Positions 44,673-54,283 are shown, counted from the first letter of the stretch. The stretch is DNA of 64,000 nt from Actinomycetales bacterium (GCA_020444245.1 JAHLLI010000015.1:55209-119208), one strand, 5' to 3'. The notes: generated from the sequence alone by a model not told the origin. Made by a program: numbers and translations.

Positions 44673-45628
44673 AGCGCCTCCTCGAGCTCGGTGTGACGGG
44701 CGGCGAGCGCGGCGCCGACGGGAGCGGGGTCCGCACCCGGCGTGACGAGCTCGACGCGCTCGTCCACCCGCAGGCTGGTGAGGAACGGCGAGCCCTCGGC
44801 CTGCCTGGCGAGCGCTGCGCGCACCGGTCCCAGCAGGGCCCCGCCGAGCCCGGCCAGCCCGCCGCCCAGCACCACGTGCTCGGGGTCGCAGGTCAGCACC
44901 AGGACGCGGACGGCGGTGGCGACGGCGTCGACGAACGTGTCGAACACCTCGACCGCCCACGGCTCCCCCGCCGCGGCCGCAGCCACGACGCGCGCCGGCG
45001 GCGGCCCCTCGTCCCGCTCTGCCGCGGACGCCGGCCGCGCCAACCACGCCGCTTCCAGGGCACGCCCGGACGCGTACTCCTCGAGGCAGCCGCGCTGACC
45101 GCACCGGCACCGCGGACCGTCCGGCCGGTAGGTGACGTGGCCGATCTCGCCCGCCGCCCCGCCGGCGCCCCTCCGCAGCCGCTCGTCCAGCAGCAGTCCG
45201 GCGGCCAGCCCGGTGCCGACCGCGAGGAACGCGAGGTCGCCCCGCGGCAGGCCGAGCAGCGCGGCGGCGCCGAGCGCCGCGGCGTTGAGGTCGTTCTCCA
45301 CGCGCACCGGCACGCCCAGGCGCACCCCGACGAGCCCGCCGAGGTCCGCCGGCTCGATGACGCCTAGGTTGACCGCGTGCTCCACGGTCCCGGCCTCAGG
45401 GTCGACCACCCCCGGCACCCCGATGCCGACGCCGGCGAGGTCCACCGGCCGGATCCCGGCGGACGCGCACAGCTCCTCCACCGCGGCGACCACCTGGTCG
45501 GTCACGCCGGACACGCCCGGCAGCGAGTCGAGCCGGACGCGCCCGAGCACCACCGGCGCGCCGGCCACGTCGTCGTCCAGCAGGACGCCCAGCACCTTGG
45601 TGCCGCCGACGTCCACCCCGGCCCTCAT
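44660..45628 (-). CDS. ROK-family sugar kinase
   Basis: The 322-residue protein has the N-terminal phosphate-binding MRAGVDVGGTKVLGVLLDDD with no DNA-binding extension, so it is a kinase rather than a repressor. It also has GIGVPGVVDPEAGTVEHAVNLG, VRVENDLNAAALGAA (catalytic Asp), GEIGHVTY and the zinc motif CRCGQRGCLEEY. Context suggests GlcNAc or glucosamine as substrate, making the 6-phosphate for NagA and NagB. It overlaps the permease gene by four bases. Confidence 0.9.
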   Translation of the reverse strand: MRAGVDVGGTKVLGVLLDDDVAGAPVVLGRVRLDSLPGVSGVTDQVVAAVEELCASAGIRPVDLAGVGIGVPGVVDPEAGTVEHAVNLGVIEPADLGGLVGVRLGVPVRVENDLNAAALGAAALLGLPRGDLAFLAVGTGLAAGLLLDERLRRGAGGAAGEIGHVTYRPDGPRCRCGQRGCLEEYASGRALEAAWLARPASAAERDEGPPPARVVAAAAAGEPWAVEVFDTFVDAVATAVRVLVLTCDPEHVVLGGGLAGLGGALLGPVRAALARQAEGSPFLTSLRVDERVELVTPGADPAPVGAALAARHTELEEALWRS

Positions 45629-46548
45629 CCCTTCACCGCCCCGGACACCAGGCCGGAGGTCATCCGGTTCTGGACCAGCACGAAGAAGATGATCACGGGG
45701 ATGGCGATCAGCGTGGACGCCGCCATCACCTGACCCCAGTCGACGCCGCGGTTGGCGCTGGCGGCCAGGAAGCCGCGCAGCCACAGCGGCAGCGTCTGGG
45801 CCGACTCGGCGGGCAGTGCGACGAGCGCGACGGTGAACTCGTTCCAGGCCTGGAGGAAGGCGTACACGCCCGCGGCGACCAGCCCGGGGGCGAGCAGCGG
45901 CAGGGTGATCCGGAAGAAGGCCTGCGACCGCGACAGGCCGTCGATCATCGCGGCCTCCTCCAGGTCCGCCGGCACCCCGGCGACGAAGCCGCGCAGCATC
46001 CAGATGGTGAAGGGCACGATCGCCGCGACGTAGAACAGCGAGACGCCGACGACGGTGTTGAGCATCCCGGCGGTGGCCAGCATCTTGTACTGCGCGATGA
46101 ACAGGCCCTCGGCGGGCAGCATCTGCACCACGAGCACGGTGATGACGAACGAGGTGCGGCCGCGGAACCGGAACCGCGAGATCGCGAGCGCCGCCAGGAA
46201 CGCGAACAGCAGGACGGCCACCACGGTGAGCCCGGTGACCGCGAGGCTCATCCGCAGGGCGCTGGCGAAGTTCGTCCCGGTGACAGCTCCCTCGAAGTTG
46301 GTGGTGGTCGGCGACGCCGGCCAGAACGACGGCGGCATGGAGCGCAGCCGGGCGTTCGGCGTGAATGCCGAGAGGACCATCCAGTAGACCGGGAAGGCCC
46401 ACACCGCGGCGATCAGGAGGGCGACCGCCGATGCGATGACCTTGCCGGTGACCCGGCGCACGCGCGCCGCGCTCGGGCCGGAACGCGCCGCGACGGGCCG
46501 GGACGCGCCCGCCCGGGTCGCGGGCGTGGGGGCCGTCGTGGCACTCAT
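45625..46548 (-). CDS. Carbohydrate ABC permease (MalG type)
   Basis: The 307-residue permease has six helices; the first follows a 37-residue Pro/Ala-rich cytoplasmic leader. The EAA loop is VPADLEEAAMIDGLSRSQAFFRITLPLLAPG (about residues 203-233). The C-terminal NRMTSGLVSGAVKG is the usual CUT1 ending. It pairs with the permease gene upstream, which overlaps its start by four bases. No ATPase gene is in the cluster, so a shared MsiK-like ATPase probably energises it, as in Streptomyces DasABC. Confidence 0.92.
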   Translation of the reverse strand: MSATTAPTPATRAGASRPVAARSGPSAARVRRVTGKVIASAVALLIAAVWAFPVYWMVLSAFTPNARLRSMPPSFWPASPTTTNFEGAVTGTNFASALRMSLAVTGLTVVAVLLFAFLAALAISRFRFRGRTSFVITVLVVQMLPAEGLFIAQYKMLATAGMLNTVVGVSLFYVAAIVPFTIWMLRGFVAGVPADLEEAAMIDGLSRSQAFFRITLPLLAPGLVAAGVYAFLQAWNEFTVALVALPAESAQTLPLWLRGFLAASANRGVDWGQVMAASTLIAIPVIIFFVLVQNRMTSGLVSGAVKG

Positions 46549-47492
46549 GACTTGTCCTCCGCGAGCAGGCTGCGCACGTACGGCCACGACACGGCGATCG
46601 TCAGCGCGAGCACGAGGATCGAGACGGCGGCGGCGGAGGCGAAGTCCTGCCTGCCGATGCCGAGCTCGTAGATGTAGTTGCCCAGCAGGTTGGTCTCCTT
46701 GACGGGGGCGCCGGAGTCCTGCAGCAGGCGGATCTGGGCGAACACCCGCAGGTCCCAGATGATCTGCAGGAGCAGCACGATGGACAGCACCGGCCGGATC
46801 ATCGGCACGATGATCCAGCGGAAGATCTTGGAGGGCCCCGCGCCGTCGATGGTCGCGGCCTCGAGGACCTCGTCGGGCACCTGGGTCAGTGCCGCGAAGA
46901 CCGACAGCGCCACGAACGGCACCGACATCCACACGATGATCACGGTCGCCACGAAGAAGAACGACAGCGGCTCGGCCAGCCAGTTGTGCCCGTCGAACCC
47001 GGTCGCACCGAGCTGGGTCAGGAACCAGTTGACGACGCCGGTGCGCCAGTCGAACAGCCACTTCCAGACGGTCACGGCCGCGACCAGGGGCATCGCCCAC
47101 GCCACCAGCAGGCCGACCTGGAGCACGATCCGCACCCAGGTGGGCACGGCTCGCATCAGCAGCGCGACGGCGACGCCGATCGCGACCGTGACGAAGGCGT
47201 TGACCAGGCAGAACACGATCGACTTGCCGGCGACGCTCCAGAAGTACCCGTCGGTGAGGATGCCGGTGTAGTTGGTCAGCCCGACGAACTCGGGCGGCTG
47301 GCCGAACTGCTGGGCCAGGCCGTACTTCTGCAGGCTGGTGATGACCTGCCAGTAGACGGGGTACCCCAGGCCGAGAGCGAGGACCGCGACGGCCGGGACC
47401 AGCAGGACGTAGGGCATCCGGGGCCGGCGGACGCCGTGCGTGGCCTGCGGCGTGGTCGCACGCGTGGCCGCATCGGGCGCAGCGGTGCTCAT
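46545..47492 (-). CDS. Carbohydrate ABC permease (MalF type)
   Basis: The 315-residue permease has six helices (MPYVLLVPAVAVLALGLGYP, SIVFCLVNAFVTVAIGVAVALLM, LQVGLLVAWAMPLVAAVTVW among them) and the EAA loop VPDEVLEAATIDGAGPSKIFRWIIVPMI. It forms the CUT1 channel with the next gene. It starts 121 bases after the binding-protein gene, beyond a strong hairpin that probably lowers its expression relative to that lipoprotein. Confidence 0.92.
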   Translation of the reverse strand: MSTAAPDAATRATTPQATHGVRRPRMPYVLLVPAVAVLALGLGYPVYWQVITSLQKYGLAQQFGQPPEFVGLTNYTGILTDGYFWSVAGKSIVFCLVNAFVTVAIGVAVALLMRAVPTWVRIVLQVGLLVAWAMPLVAAVTVWKWLFDWRTGVVNWFLTQLGATGFDGHNWLAEPLSFFFVATVIIVWMSVPFVALSVFAALTQVPDEVLEAATIDGAGPSKIFRWIIVPMIRPVLSIVLLLQIIWDLRVFAQIRLLQDSGAPVKETNLLGNYIYELGIGRQDFASAAAVSILVLALTIAVSWPYVRSLLAEDKS

Positions 47493-47564
47493 GAGTCCTC
47501 CGTTGGCGTTCGGACCGTTGGCATGAGGATCCGGGCCACGCCCGGGGGGAAGGATTCGAGGGGG

Positions 47565-47598
47565 CCCGGCCCGCCGGCGGCAGTTCCGGCGGGCCGGG
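47565..47598 (-). terminator. Hairpin between binding-protein and permease genes
   Basis: CCCGGCCCGCCGG at 47565-47577 pairs perfectly with 47586-47598 around an eight-base loop. It lies just past the binding-protein stop and within the operon. Such hairpins act as partial terminators or protect the upstream mRNA, giving excess binding protein over permease. Confidence 0.7.
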
Positions 47599-47613
47599 GT
47601 CGCGCTGCCTCGG

Positions 47614-48948
47614 TCAGCTCTGCCCGTTGAGCATCGGTGTGATGGTCTCGTCGTACTGCTGGGCGAGAGCGGTCACGTCGCCACCGTCGGCGATCTTCTG
47701 GAACAGGTCCTCGTAGACGAACGCGGCCTCGATCGCGGCCCAGCCCGGGGCGGCCGGGGTGAGCTTGGAGCCCGCAGCGGTCTCGATCGCGGTCTTGGCG
47801 AACTTGTCGTCGCCGAGGGAGGACACGTAGTCGGAGTTGGCCGGGCCGAGACCCGCCCCACCGAGCATCTTCTGGTACTCCGGGGAGAAGATGATCTTCA
47901 GCAGGTTGCGCGCCAGCTCCTGGTGCTGGGACGCGGCCGAGATCGCCACGTTCGAGCCGCCGGCGAACACCGGGGCGACGCCGCCGTCGACGCCCGGCAG
48001 GGCGAAGATGTCGAACTTGCTGGCGTCGGCCATGCCGTCGCGGACCTCGTCGCCGGCGTCGTTCTTGGTCAGGTCGCCGATCGACCACCGGGCCCAGCTC
48101 GGCGCCATGATCGTCGCGGCCTCGGGGGCCCCGCCGTCAGCGGCGTCGTTGAGGAAGTCCCAGTAGGCCACGTCGCGCTCGGTGCTCGGCAGGTTGGACG
48201 CGTTCTGGTACACGTCCTGCCACATCTGCAGGCCCTTGATGGTGTTCGGGTCGGACAGCGTGGAGGTCCAGGTGCCGCCGGACTCGGTGGCCAGCTCGCC
48301 GCCGTTGGCGAAGACCCACGAGATGCCGTTGCGCCAGTCCTGGCCGCCCATCGCGAAGCCGGACATCGTGTCGGTGCGGAGCTTCTTCACGTCGTCGCTG
48401 AACTCCGAGAGGGTCTTGGGCACGGTCAGGCCCGCGGCGTCCCAGATGTCCTTGCGGTAGAACATGTAGCGCGAGCCGAAGTAGTACGGCAGCGCGTAGT
48501 TCTTGCCGTCCGCCTTGCCGACGTCGACGAAGGACTGCAGCAGCTTGTCCCCGCCGAGCTCGTCGTACATGTCGGTGATGTCGGCGAACGCGCCCACCGT
48601 GGTGAAGGTCGGCGACTGCGTGTTGCCGATCTCGACGACGTCGGGGGTGTTCGCCTTGTCGGGCAGCGCGGTGGTGAGCTTGGTGACCAGGTCGCCCCAG
48701 TCCTGCTGCTCGATGGTGAGCGTCGAGCCCGGGTTCTGCTCCTCGAAGGTCTTCACGAGGTAGTCGCGCAGCTCCTGGGGGGTGTCACCCCCGGCCACCC
48801 AGAAGGTGATGTCCGCGGCCTCCGCGGTCTGCCCGCCGTCGGTCGACGAGCTCGAGTCGGACGCCTCGGGCGTCGTGGTGCCGGACGAGCAGGCGGCGAG
48901 AGCCAGCACGCCTGCGAGGGCGAGAGCGGTACTCCGTAGGATTCTCAC
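47614..48948 (-). CDS. Sugar ABC substrate-binding lipoprotein (amino-sugar type)
   Basis: The 444-residue lipoprotein has the signal VRILRSTALALAGVLALAAC with acylated Cys at about 20, and a Ser/Thr linker. The mature fold is CUT1-type (ADITFWVAGGDTPQELRDYL, PDVVEIGNTQSPTFTTVGAF, YALPYYFGSRYMFYRKDIWDAAGL, WARWSIGDL). The genes around it (nagB, ROK kinase, nagA, hexosaminidase) point to GlcNAc or chitooligosaccharides. GAAGGAA lies seven bases before GTG 48948. It is first in the import operon. Confidence 0.9.
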   Translation of the reverse strand: MRILRSTALALAGVLALAACSSGTTTPEASDSSSSTDGGQTAEAADITFWVAGGDTPQELRDYLVKTFEEQNPGSTLTIEQQDWGDLVTKLTTALPDKANTPDVVEIGNTQSPTFTTVGAFADITDMYDELGGDKLLQSFVDVGKADGKNYALPYYFGSRYMFYRKDIWDAAGLTVPKTLSEFSDDVKKLRTDTMSGFAMGGQDWRNGISWVFANGGELATESGGTWTSTLSDPNTIKGLQMWQDVYQNASNLPSTERDVAYWDFLNDAADGGAPEAATIMAPSWARWSIGDLTKNDAGDEVRDGMADASKFDIFALPGVDGGVAPVFAGGSNVAISAASQHQELARNLLKIIFSPEYQKMLGGAGLGPANSDYVSSLGDDKFAKTAIETAAGSKLTPAAPGWAAIEAAFVYEDLFQKIADGGDVTALAQQYDETITPMLNGQS

Positions 48949-49033
48949 GTCGGTTCCTTCCTGGTGGGCGACGGTGCTGGCGGCACCGCCATCGGGTCGC
49001 GTACTCCGACACGCTGGTTCGGTCGGCTCGGGG

Positions 49034-50170
49034 TCACGTGACCCCGAGCTGACCGGACAGGACGAGCACGGCTGCACCGCGCAACGCCCCGTCCTCGCCG
49101 AGCGCCGTCATCCTCAGCTGGAGGTCCTCGCTGATGACGGGCATGGTCCGGTTCCGCAACGTCGACCGCGCCGCGAGACGCAGGGGGCCGTCGAGGAGCT
49201 CCGGGGGTCCGGACAGGACCACCTCGGCAAGGTTGAGGGCGCTCACCACGGGGGCGAGCACGATGCCCAGGCGCCGGCCGACCGCGGCCAGCGCCTCCGG
49301 GTCGCCGGCCGCGCGGTCGCGCAGGGCCGGCACGGCCAGCACGGTCTCCAGGCACCCGGTGCGTCCGCACGCGCAGCGCTGGGGCAGACCGAGCGGGGCG
49401 TCGTCGCGGGAGTCGCGCTCGTCGAGCGCGGTGACGTGGCCGATCTCACCGGCGGCGTGGCGCGTGCCGCGCACCAGCGTGCCGTCCAGGACGATGCCGG
49501 CGCCGACGCCCTGGCCCACGGTGAGGACCAGCAGACCGTCCCCGTTCGCGCCGCCGTAGGTCAGCTCGGCCAGGCATGCCGCGTCGGCGTCGTTGGCCAC
49601 GTGCACCGGGAGGCCGAGCTCGGCGGAGAGCAGCTGGGCGAGCGGCACGTCGGCCCAGCCGCGGTTGGGCGCCTGGAGCACGGTGCCGTGCTCGTCGACC
49701 ACACCGGGCGAGGCGACGCCGATGCCGAGGACCGGTCGGGTCGCGACCGTGACCAGCTCACGGCACAGGTCGGCGACCGCGTCGACGAGCGCCTCGCCGG
49801 TCCGGCCGTCGCTCGGCACGCTGCGGCGCGCGACGATCTCGCCCTCGAGGTCGAGCACGGCGCCGAGCAGCACGAGGTCGTCGGTGAGGTCCACGGCGAG
49901 CAGCTGGTGGTCCCGGGTGCGCAGCGCGACGAGGGTCGCGGGCTTGCCCACCCGGCCGGTCGGCGACGGGCCCAGCTCGGTGACCAGGCCCTCGTCGACC
50001 AGCGTCGTGACCAGGTCGGACACCGTGACACGGGTCAGCCCGGTGGCCCGCGCGAGGTCGGCGCGCGAGGAGGGGCCGCCGTGGAACAGGCGCTGCAGCA
50101 CCATCGAGCGATGATGGGCGCGCGCATCCTCGGGCAGCACCTTCGTGGTGGTCCGCAACGTCGTCCTCAC
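49034..50170 (-). CDS. ROK-family transcriptional repressor
   Basis: The 378-residue protein has an N-terminal winged helix (RSMVLQRLFHGGPSSRADLARATGLTRVTVSDLVTTLVDEGLVTEL, about residues 21-66) fused to a ROK domain (LLAVDLTDDLVLLGAVLDL, GIGVASPGVVDEHGTVL, NDADAACLAEL, GEIGHVTAL, zinc motif CACGRTGCLETV). It should sense an amino sugar or its phosphate and repress the import operon downstream and nagA across the divergent promoter. The start at GTG 50170 is adjacent to a GTTAGG/CCTTAC inverted repeat; a Met at 50113 is possible. Confidence 0.88.
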   Translation of the reverse strand: MRTTLRTTTKVLPEDARAHHRSMVLQRLFHGGPSSRADLARATGLTRVTVSDLVTTLVDEGLVTELGPSPTGRVGKPATLVALRTRDHQLLAVDLTDDLVLLGAVLDLEGEIVARRSVPSDGRTGEALVDAVADLCRELVTVATRPVLGIGVASPGVVDEHGTVLQAPNRGWADVPLAQLLSAELGLPVHVANDADAACLAELTYGGANGDGLLVLTVGQGVGAGIVLDGTLVRGTRHAAGEIGHVTALDERDSRDDAPLGLPQRCACGRTGCLETVLAVPALRDRAAGDPEALAAVGRRLGIVLAPVVSALNLAEVVLSGPPELLDGPLRLAARSTLRNRTMPVISEDLQLRMTALGEDGALRGAAVLVLSGQLGVT

Positions 50171-50174
50171 ATTA

Positions 50175-50193
50175 GTTAGGTAACCATCCTTAC
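50175..50193. promoter_or_regulatory. Candidate ROK operator
   Basis: GTTAGG and CCTTAC are inverted (five of six bases) around a seven-base spacer, in an AT-rich patch right at the start of the ROK repressor gene and 158 bases before nagA. The position fits control of both directions. No second copy was found before the binding-protein gene. Confidence 0.4.
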
Positions 50194-50350
50194 AATTGGC
50201 GGTCAACTACCGGACGAGTGAAGTGACCGAGTTGTGACCTGTCGCCGCGTCGGGTTCGGGGTCGACCGCCGGGTAGGGCAGGCTGGGGCCCCGACGGGCC
50301 GACGAGGGCCCGCGGCGGCAGGGGGTGCCGACCCAGGACGAGGAGAACCG

Positions 50351-51580
50351 ATGACGTCGCGCTCGAGCGACACCACGAACGTGCTGCGCGGGCGGGTGGT
50401 GACGCCGGCCCGCGCCATCCCCGATGGTGTCGTCGTGCTCCACGGCGACACCATCGCCCACGTCGGCCCTGCGGAGTCGTCCCCGGTCCCCCCTCCCCCG
50501 GCGAGCACCGCCACCCTGCTGCCCGGCCTGGTGGACGTGCACTGCCACGGCGGCGGCGGCGCCGGGTTCCCGGACGCGACCACCGAGGACGAGGCACGGG
50601 CCGCCGTCCGCGAGCACCTGGCACACGGCACCACGACCCTGGTCGCCTCGCTCGTCACCGCCGCACCCCGGACGCTGCTCGAGCGCAGCGCCCTGCTGGC
50701 CGCGCTGGCCGACGCCGGCGACCTGGCAGGGATCCACCTCGAGGGCCCCTTCCTGTCCCGCGAGCGCCGCGGGGCGCAGGACCCCGACCTGATGATCGAC
50801 GGCTCGGCGGACCTGGTGCGCGAGGTCGCCCGGGTCTCCCGCGGGCACCTGGTCACCATGACCGTCGCCCCGGAGGTGCCCGGCGTGCTGGGCGTCGGCG
50901 GGGTGGTCGAGGCGCTGGCCTCGGTGGGCGCGGTGCCGTCGTTCGGGCACTCGGACACCTCGGCCCGGGTGACCCGCGAGGCCGTCGCGCAGGCGCGCGA
51001 GGCGCTCGCCCGGCACGGCGCGCGCAGCCTGCGGCCCACCGCGACGCACCTGTTCAACGGGATGCGGCCCTGGCACCACCGCGAACCGGGACCGGTCGCC
51101 GCCCTGCTCGCCGCCGCCGGCCGTGGCGAGGCGGTGGTCGAGCTGGTGGGAGACGGGACGCACCTGGACCCCGAGACCGTCCGCGCGGTGGCGGACCTCG
51201 CCGCCGGCGCCGACGGCGTGATCCTGGTCACCGACGCGATGGCCGCCGCGGGGATGCCCGACGGCGCCTACCGGCTGGGCACCGCCGACGTCGTGGTCGC
51301 CGGCGGGGTCGCCCGGCTCGCCTCCGACGGGGCCATCGCGGGCGGCACCGCGCACCTCCTCGACGTGCTGCGGCACACCGTCGTGGCCGGCGTCGACCTG
51401 GTGACGGCGGTGCGGATGGCCTCGGTGGTCCCGGCCGGGGTGCTCGGTCGCACCGACGTGGGGCGGCTCGAGGCCGGTGCGCGGGCGGACGTGCTGGTCA
51501 CCGACGACGACCTACGCCCACTCGCGGTCCTGCGCGGCGGGCTCGTGGTGGCCGGCGACCCGGCGGGGCAGGCGTCGTGA
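50351..51580 (+). CDS. N-acetylglucosamine-6-phosphate deacetylase
   Basis: The 409-residue amidohydrolase has LLPGLVDVHCHGGGGAGFPDAT (metal HxH), GIHLEGPFLSRERRGAQDP (metal Glu), VPSFGHSDTSARVTREA, THLFNGMRPWHHREPG, and LVTDAMAAAGMPDG (catalytic Asp). It makes GlcN-6-P, the NagB substrate, from GlcNAc-6-P. AGGAG lies seven bases before ATG 50351. It overlaps the hexosaminidase gene by four bases. Confidence 0.94.
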   Translation: MTSRSSDTTNVLRGRVVTPARAIPDGVVVLHGDTIAHVGPAESSPVPPPPASTATLLPGLVDVHCHGGGGAGFPDATTEDEARAAVREHLAHGTTTLVASLVTAAPRTLLERSALLAALADAGDLAGIHLEGPFLSRERRGAQDPDLMIDGSADLVREVARVSRGHLVTMTVAPEVPGVLGVGGVVEALASVGAVPSFGHSDTSARVTREAVAQAREALARHGARSLRPTATHLFNGMRPWHHREPGPVAALLAAAGRGEAVVELVGDGTHLDPETVRAVADLAAGADGVILVTDAMAAAGMPDGAYRLGTADVVVAGGVARLASDGAIAGGTAHLLDVLRHTVVAGVDLVTAVRMASVVPAGVLGRTDVGRLEAGARADVLVTDDDLRPLAVLRGGLVVAGDPAGQAS

Positions 51581-53133
51581 CCGCTCCTCCGGACTCCTCC
51601 CACGGCCGGCCGGCGGCGTCCGTGCCGCTGGTGCCGCGTCCACGCTTCGCCGCGATCCTGCCCGGCAGCGCCCGGCTGGCGGCGGGCACCGCGGTGGTCG
51701 CGCCCGACGTGCCGGGGGTCGCCCCGGTGGTGCGCCGGCTCGCCGACCGGCTCGGCGCGGCTCTGGGCGGCGCCGTCGCCGTGCACCACCCGCGTCACGA
51801 CCGCCGGTGGGCCGCCCGACGGCCCGGCCGCCCGGTCGACGTGCAGCTCGTGCTCGACTCCGGCAGGCGCGCCGCCGAACCGCCTGACGACCCGAGCACC
51901 CCGGTCGACGAGTCCTTCTCCATCACCGTCGACGACCACGGCGTCGTGCTCAGCGCGGCGACCCCGGCGGGGCTGCGGCACGCCTCGACCACCCTGCTCA
52001 CCCTGGTCGAGCGCCCCGAGAGCCGGGGGCGACCGCGCCCGGTGGACCTGCCTGCGATGCGGGTGGAGGACGGGCCGGTGTTCGCCTGGCGCGGGCTGAT
52101 GCTCGACGTCGCGCGGCACTTCCTGGACGTGCCGACCGTGCTCGCCGTGCTCGAGGTGATGGCGGACCTCAAGCTGAACCGGCTGCACCTGCACCTGTCG
52201 GACGACCAGGGCTGGCGGGTGCAGCTCGCGTCCCGGCCGCGCCTGACCGAGGCGTCCGGCTCCACCGCGGTGAACGGGGACCCGGGCGGTTTCTACACCG
52301 CGGCCGACCTGCGGCGGATCGTGCACGCCGCGGCCGACCTGGGCATCGTCGTGGTCCCCGAGATCGACACCCCCGGGCACGTCAACGCCGCGACGCACGC
52401 CTACGGCGAGCTCGTGCCGGGTGGCGTGCCGACCGACGCCTACACCGGCATCGACGTGGGCTTCAGCCGCCTGCACGCCGACCTGCCCGGCACTGCGCCG
52501 TTCGTCGGCGACGTGCTCGGCGAGGTCGCGGGCCTGGTCGACGGGCCCTGGGTGCACGTGGGCGGGGACGAGGCCCTCACCCTCGAGCGCGAGGAGTACG
52601 TGCGGCTGGTGCGCCTGGCCCTGGATGCGGTCGCCGACGCCGGCCGCGCGGCGGTCGCCTGGCAGGAGGTCGCCAGGGCCGACCCGCCCCCCGGCACCGT
52701 GCTCCAGCTCTGGGACGAGCGCGAGGGCGCCGAGGAGGTGGTCGAGGCGGCCCGGCGCGGCGCCCGGGTGCTGCTCTCCCCCGCCTCGCGCACCTACCTC
52801 GACCTGAAGTACGACGCGGACTTCCCGCTCGGCCTGGAGTGGGCGGGGCACCTCCCTCTGCGACAGGCCTACGAGTGGAACCCGCTGGACGCCCTGGACC
52901 TGCCGGACGGGTCGCTGCTCGGGGTCGAGGCGTGCCTGTGGACCGAGACCGTGCGGAGCCGCGACGACCTCGCCGCGCTGCTGCTTCCCCGGCTCGCCGC
53001 GGTGGCGGAGGTCGCATGGTCGCCGGCGAGCTCGCGGGACTGGGCGGGGTTCCGCACGCGCCTGGCGGCGTTCGCGCCCCGGTGGACGGCCGCCGGCCTG
53101 GCGTGGACACGCACGCCCGACGTGGCCTGGTGA
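51577..53133 (+). CDS. GH20 beta-N-acetylhexosaminidase, probably cytoplasmic
   Basis: The 518-residue enzyme has a GH20b domain (about residues 20-150) and a catalytic barrel: FAWRGLMLDVARHFLDVPTV, LNRLHLHLSDDQGWRVQ, VVPEIDTPGHVNAA and the catalytic pair in HVGGDEALTLERE (Asp and Glu about 331-332), ending SWPASSRDW-like WSPASSRDWAGF. There is no signal peptide, so it should cleave chitobiose and other imported GlcNAc oligomers inside the cell. The GTG start is coupled to nagA. Confidence 0.92.
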   Translation: MTAPPDSSHGRPAASVPLVPRPRFAAILPGSARLAAGTAVVAPDVPGVAPVVRRLADRLGAALGGAVAVHHPRHDRRWAARRPGRPVDVQLVLDSGRRAAEPPDDPSTPVDESFSITVDDHGVVLSAATPAGLRHASTTLLTLVERPESRGRPRPVDLPAMRVEDGPVFAWRGLMLDVARHFLDVPTVLAVLEVMADLKLNRLHLHLSDDQGWRVQLASRPRLTEASGSTAVNGDPGGFYTAADLRRIVHAAADLGIVVVPEIDTPGHVNAATHAYGELVPGGVPTDAYTGIDVGFSRLHADLPGTAPFVGDVLGEVAGLVDGPWVHVGGDEALTLEREEYVRLVRLALDAVADAGRAAVAWQEVARADPPPGTVLQLWDEREGAEEVVEAARRGARVLLSPASRTYLDLKYDADFPLGLEWAGHLPLRQAYEWNPLDALDLPDGSLLGVEACLWTETVRSRDDLAALLLPRLAAVAEVAWSPASSRDWAGFRTRLAAFAPRWTAAGLAWTRTPDVAW

Positions 53134-53137
53134 CCGC

Positions 53138-54139
53138 TCAGCCCGGCGGCTGACCGGGGTCCGCGTCCGGTGGCGGTTCGGCGTCCGCAGCGTCCGGCGG
53201 CTGACCCGGATCGGCGGCGTCGAGCGCCCACCGGATCGCCCGGGTCATGGCGACTCCACCAGCCCTTACCAGGGCACCCTCTGGTACAGGGACCATGGAC
53301 AGCTCGAGTTCCGCCCTCGCCCAGACCGGCAGGAGCACCACGGCGGCACCCCACAACGCGCCGTAGAACGGCCGCACCACCGCGGGCAGCGGCGTCTCGT
53401 GGCGCAGGAACTCGGCCGCCTGCCTGGCCGCGGCGGTCCCGCGCAGCTCCGGCCGGTAGGCACCGAGCGCGGTGCGCAGCCCGGCCAGGGTGCGTGGCAG
53501 GTCACGCGCGCCCAGCCGCTCGCCGACCTCGGCCGTCTGGGCGACGTAGGCGTCGCACCCGGCCGGGTCCAGCGGTCGCCGGCCGTAGCGCTGGTGGGCG
53601 AGCAGGAAGGAGTCCACCTCGGCCAGGTGCACCCACGCGAGCAGGTGCGGGTCGGAGGCCTGGTACGGCTCCCCGTCCGGCGTCCTGCCGCGGACCCGCT
53701 GGTGCACGGCGCGCACCGTCGCGACCGCCCGCTCGGCCTGGTCCACCGGGCCGAACGTGGTCTGGGCGAGGAACGTCGCGGTGCGCTGCAGCCGTCCCCA
53801 GGGATCGCTGCGGTAGCCCGAGTGCGCCGCGACCGCCGCCATGGCCCGCGGGTGCAGCGACTGGAGCAGCAGGGCACGGATCCCGCCCACGAACATCGAC
53901 GCGTCGCCGTGCACCCGCGCGATCGCGGTCTCGGGACCGAACCACCGCGGCCCGGGGGTCTGGTGCACGGCGGCCCGCGCCGCGGTCGGGTCCGGCCCGG
54001 CGACCTTGCGCAGCACGGCGACCGCGGCGGCGACTCGTAGCTCGGTCAGCGCCTCCACCGTCGCATCGTCACACGCGATCCGCCGTGGCGCCCAGCCGGG
54101 CGCCGCGCCCTCGACCCTCGGGAACGACGGCAGCGGCAT
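53138..54139 (-). CDS. Oxygenase MpaB-family (DUF2236) protein
   Basis: The 333-residue protein has the DUF2236 pattern: GDASMFVGGIRALLLQSLHPRAMAAVAAHSGYRSDP with candidate haem-ligand His, LQRTATFLAQTTFGP, VRAVHQRVRG, and LLAWVHLAEVDSFLLAHQRYG. The family includes latex-clearing protein relatives and fungal MpaB, which bind b-type haem and cleave C=C bonds. A repetitive ADPGQPPDAAD tail ends the protein. ATG 54139 is the first Met after a run that would otherwise read through intergenic sequence. Confidence 0.85.
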   Translation of the reverse strand: MPLPSFPRVEGAAPGWAPRRIACDDATVEALTELRVAAAVAVLRKVAGPDPTAARAAVHQTPGPRWFGPETAIARVHGDASMFVGGIRALLLQSLHPRAMAAVAAHSGYRSDPWGRLQRTATFLAQTTFGPVDQAERAVATVRAVHQRVRGRTPDGEPYQASDPHLLAWVHLAEVDSFLLAHQRYGRRPLDPAGCDAYVAQTAEVGERLGARDLPRTLAGLRTALGAYRPELRGTAAARQAAEFLRHETPLPAVVRPFYGALWGAAVVLLPVWARAELELSMVPVPEGALVRAGGVAMTRAIRWALDAADPGQPPDAADAEPPPDADPGQPPG

Positions 54140-54283
54140 GCGACCGAACGGGTGACGGCCTGTCGCACACGATGGCGATCTTGCGTCCCGGGCCGTTGCC
54201 CTTGGGACACGGTTGGCCGACGAGTTGATCACGAATCCCCCGAACACCGCACGGCGGCGTGCGCGGCTCTCTAGCGTGCAGGC

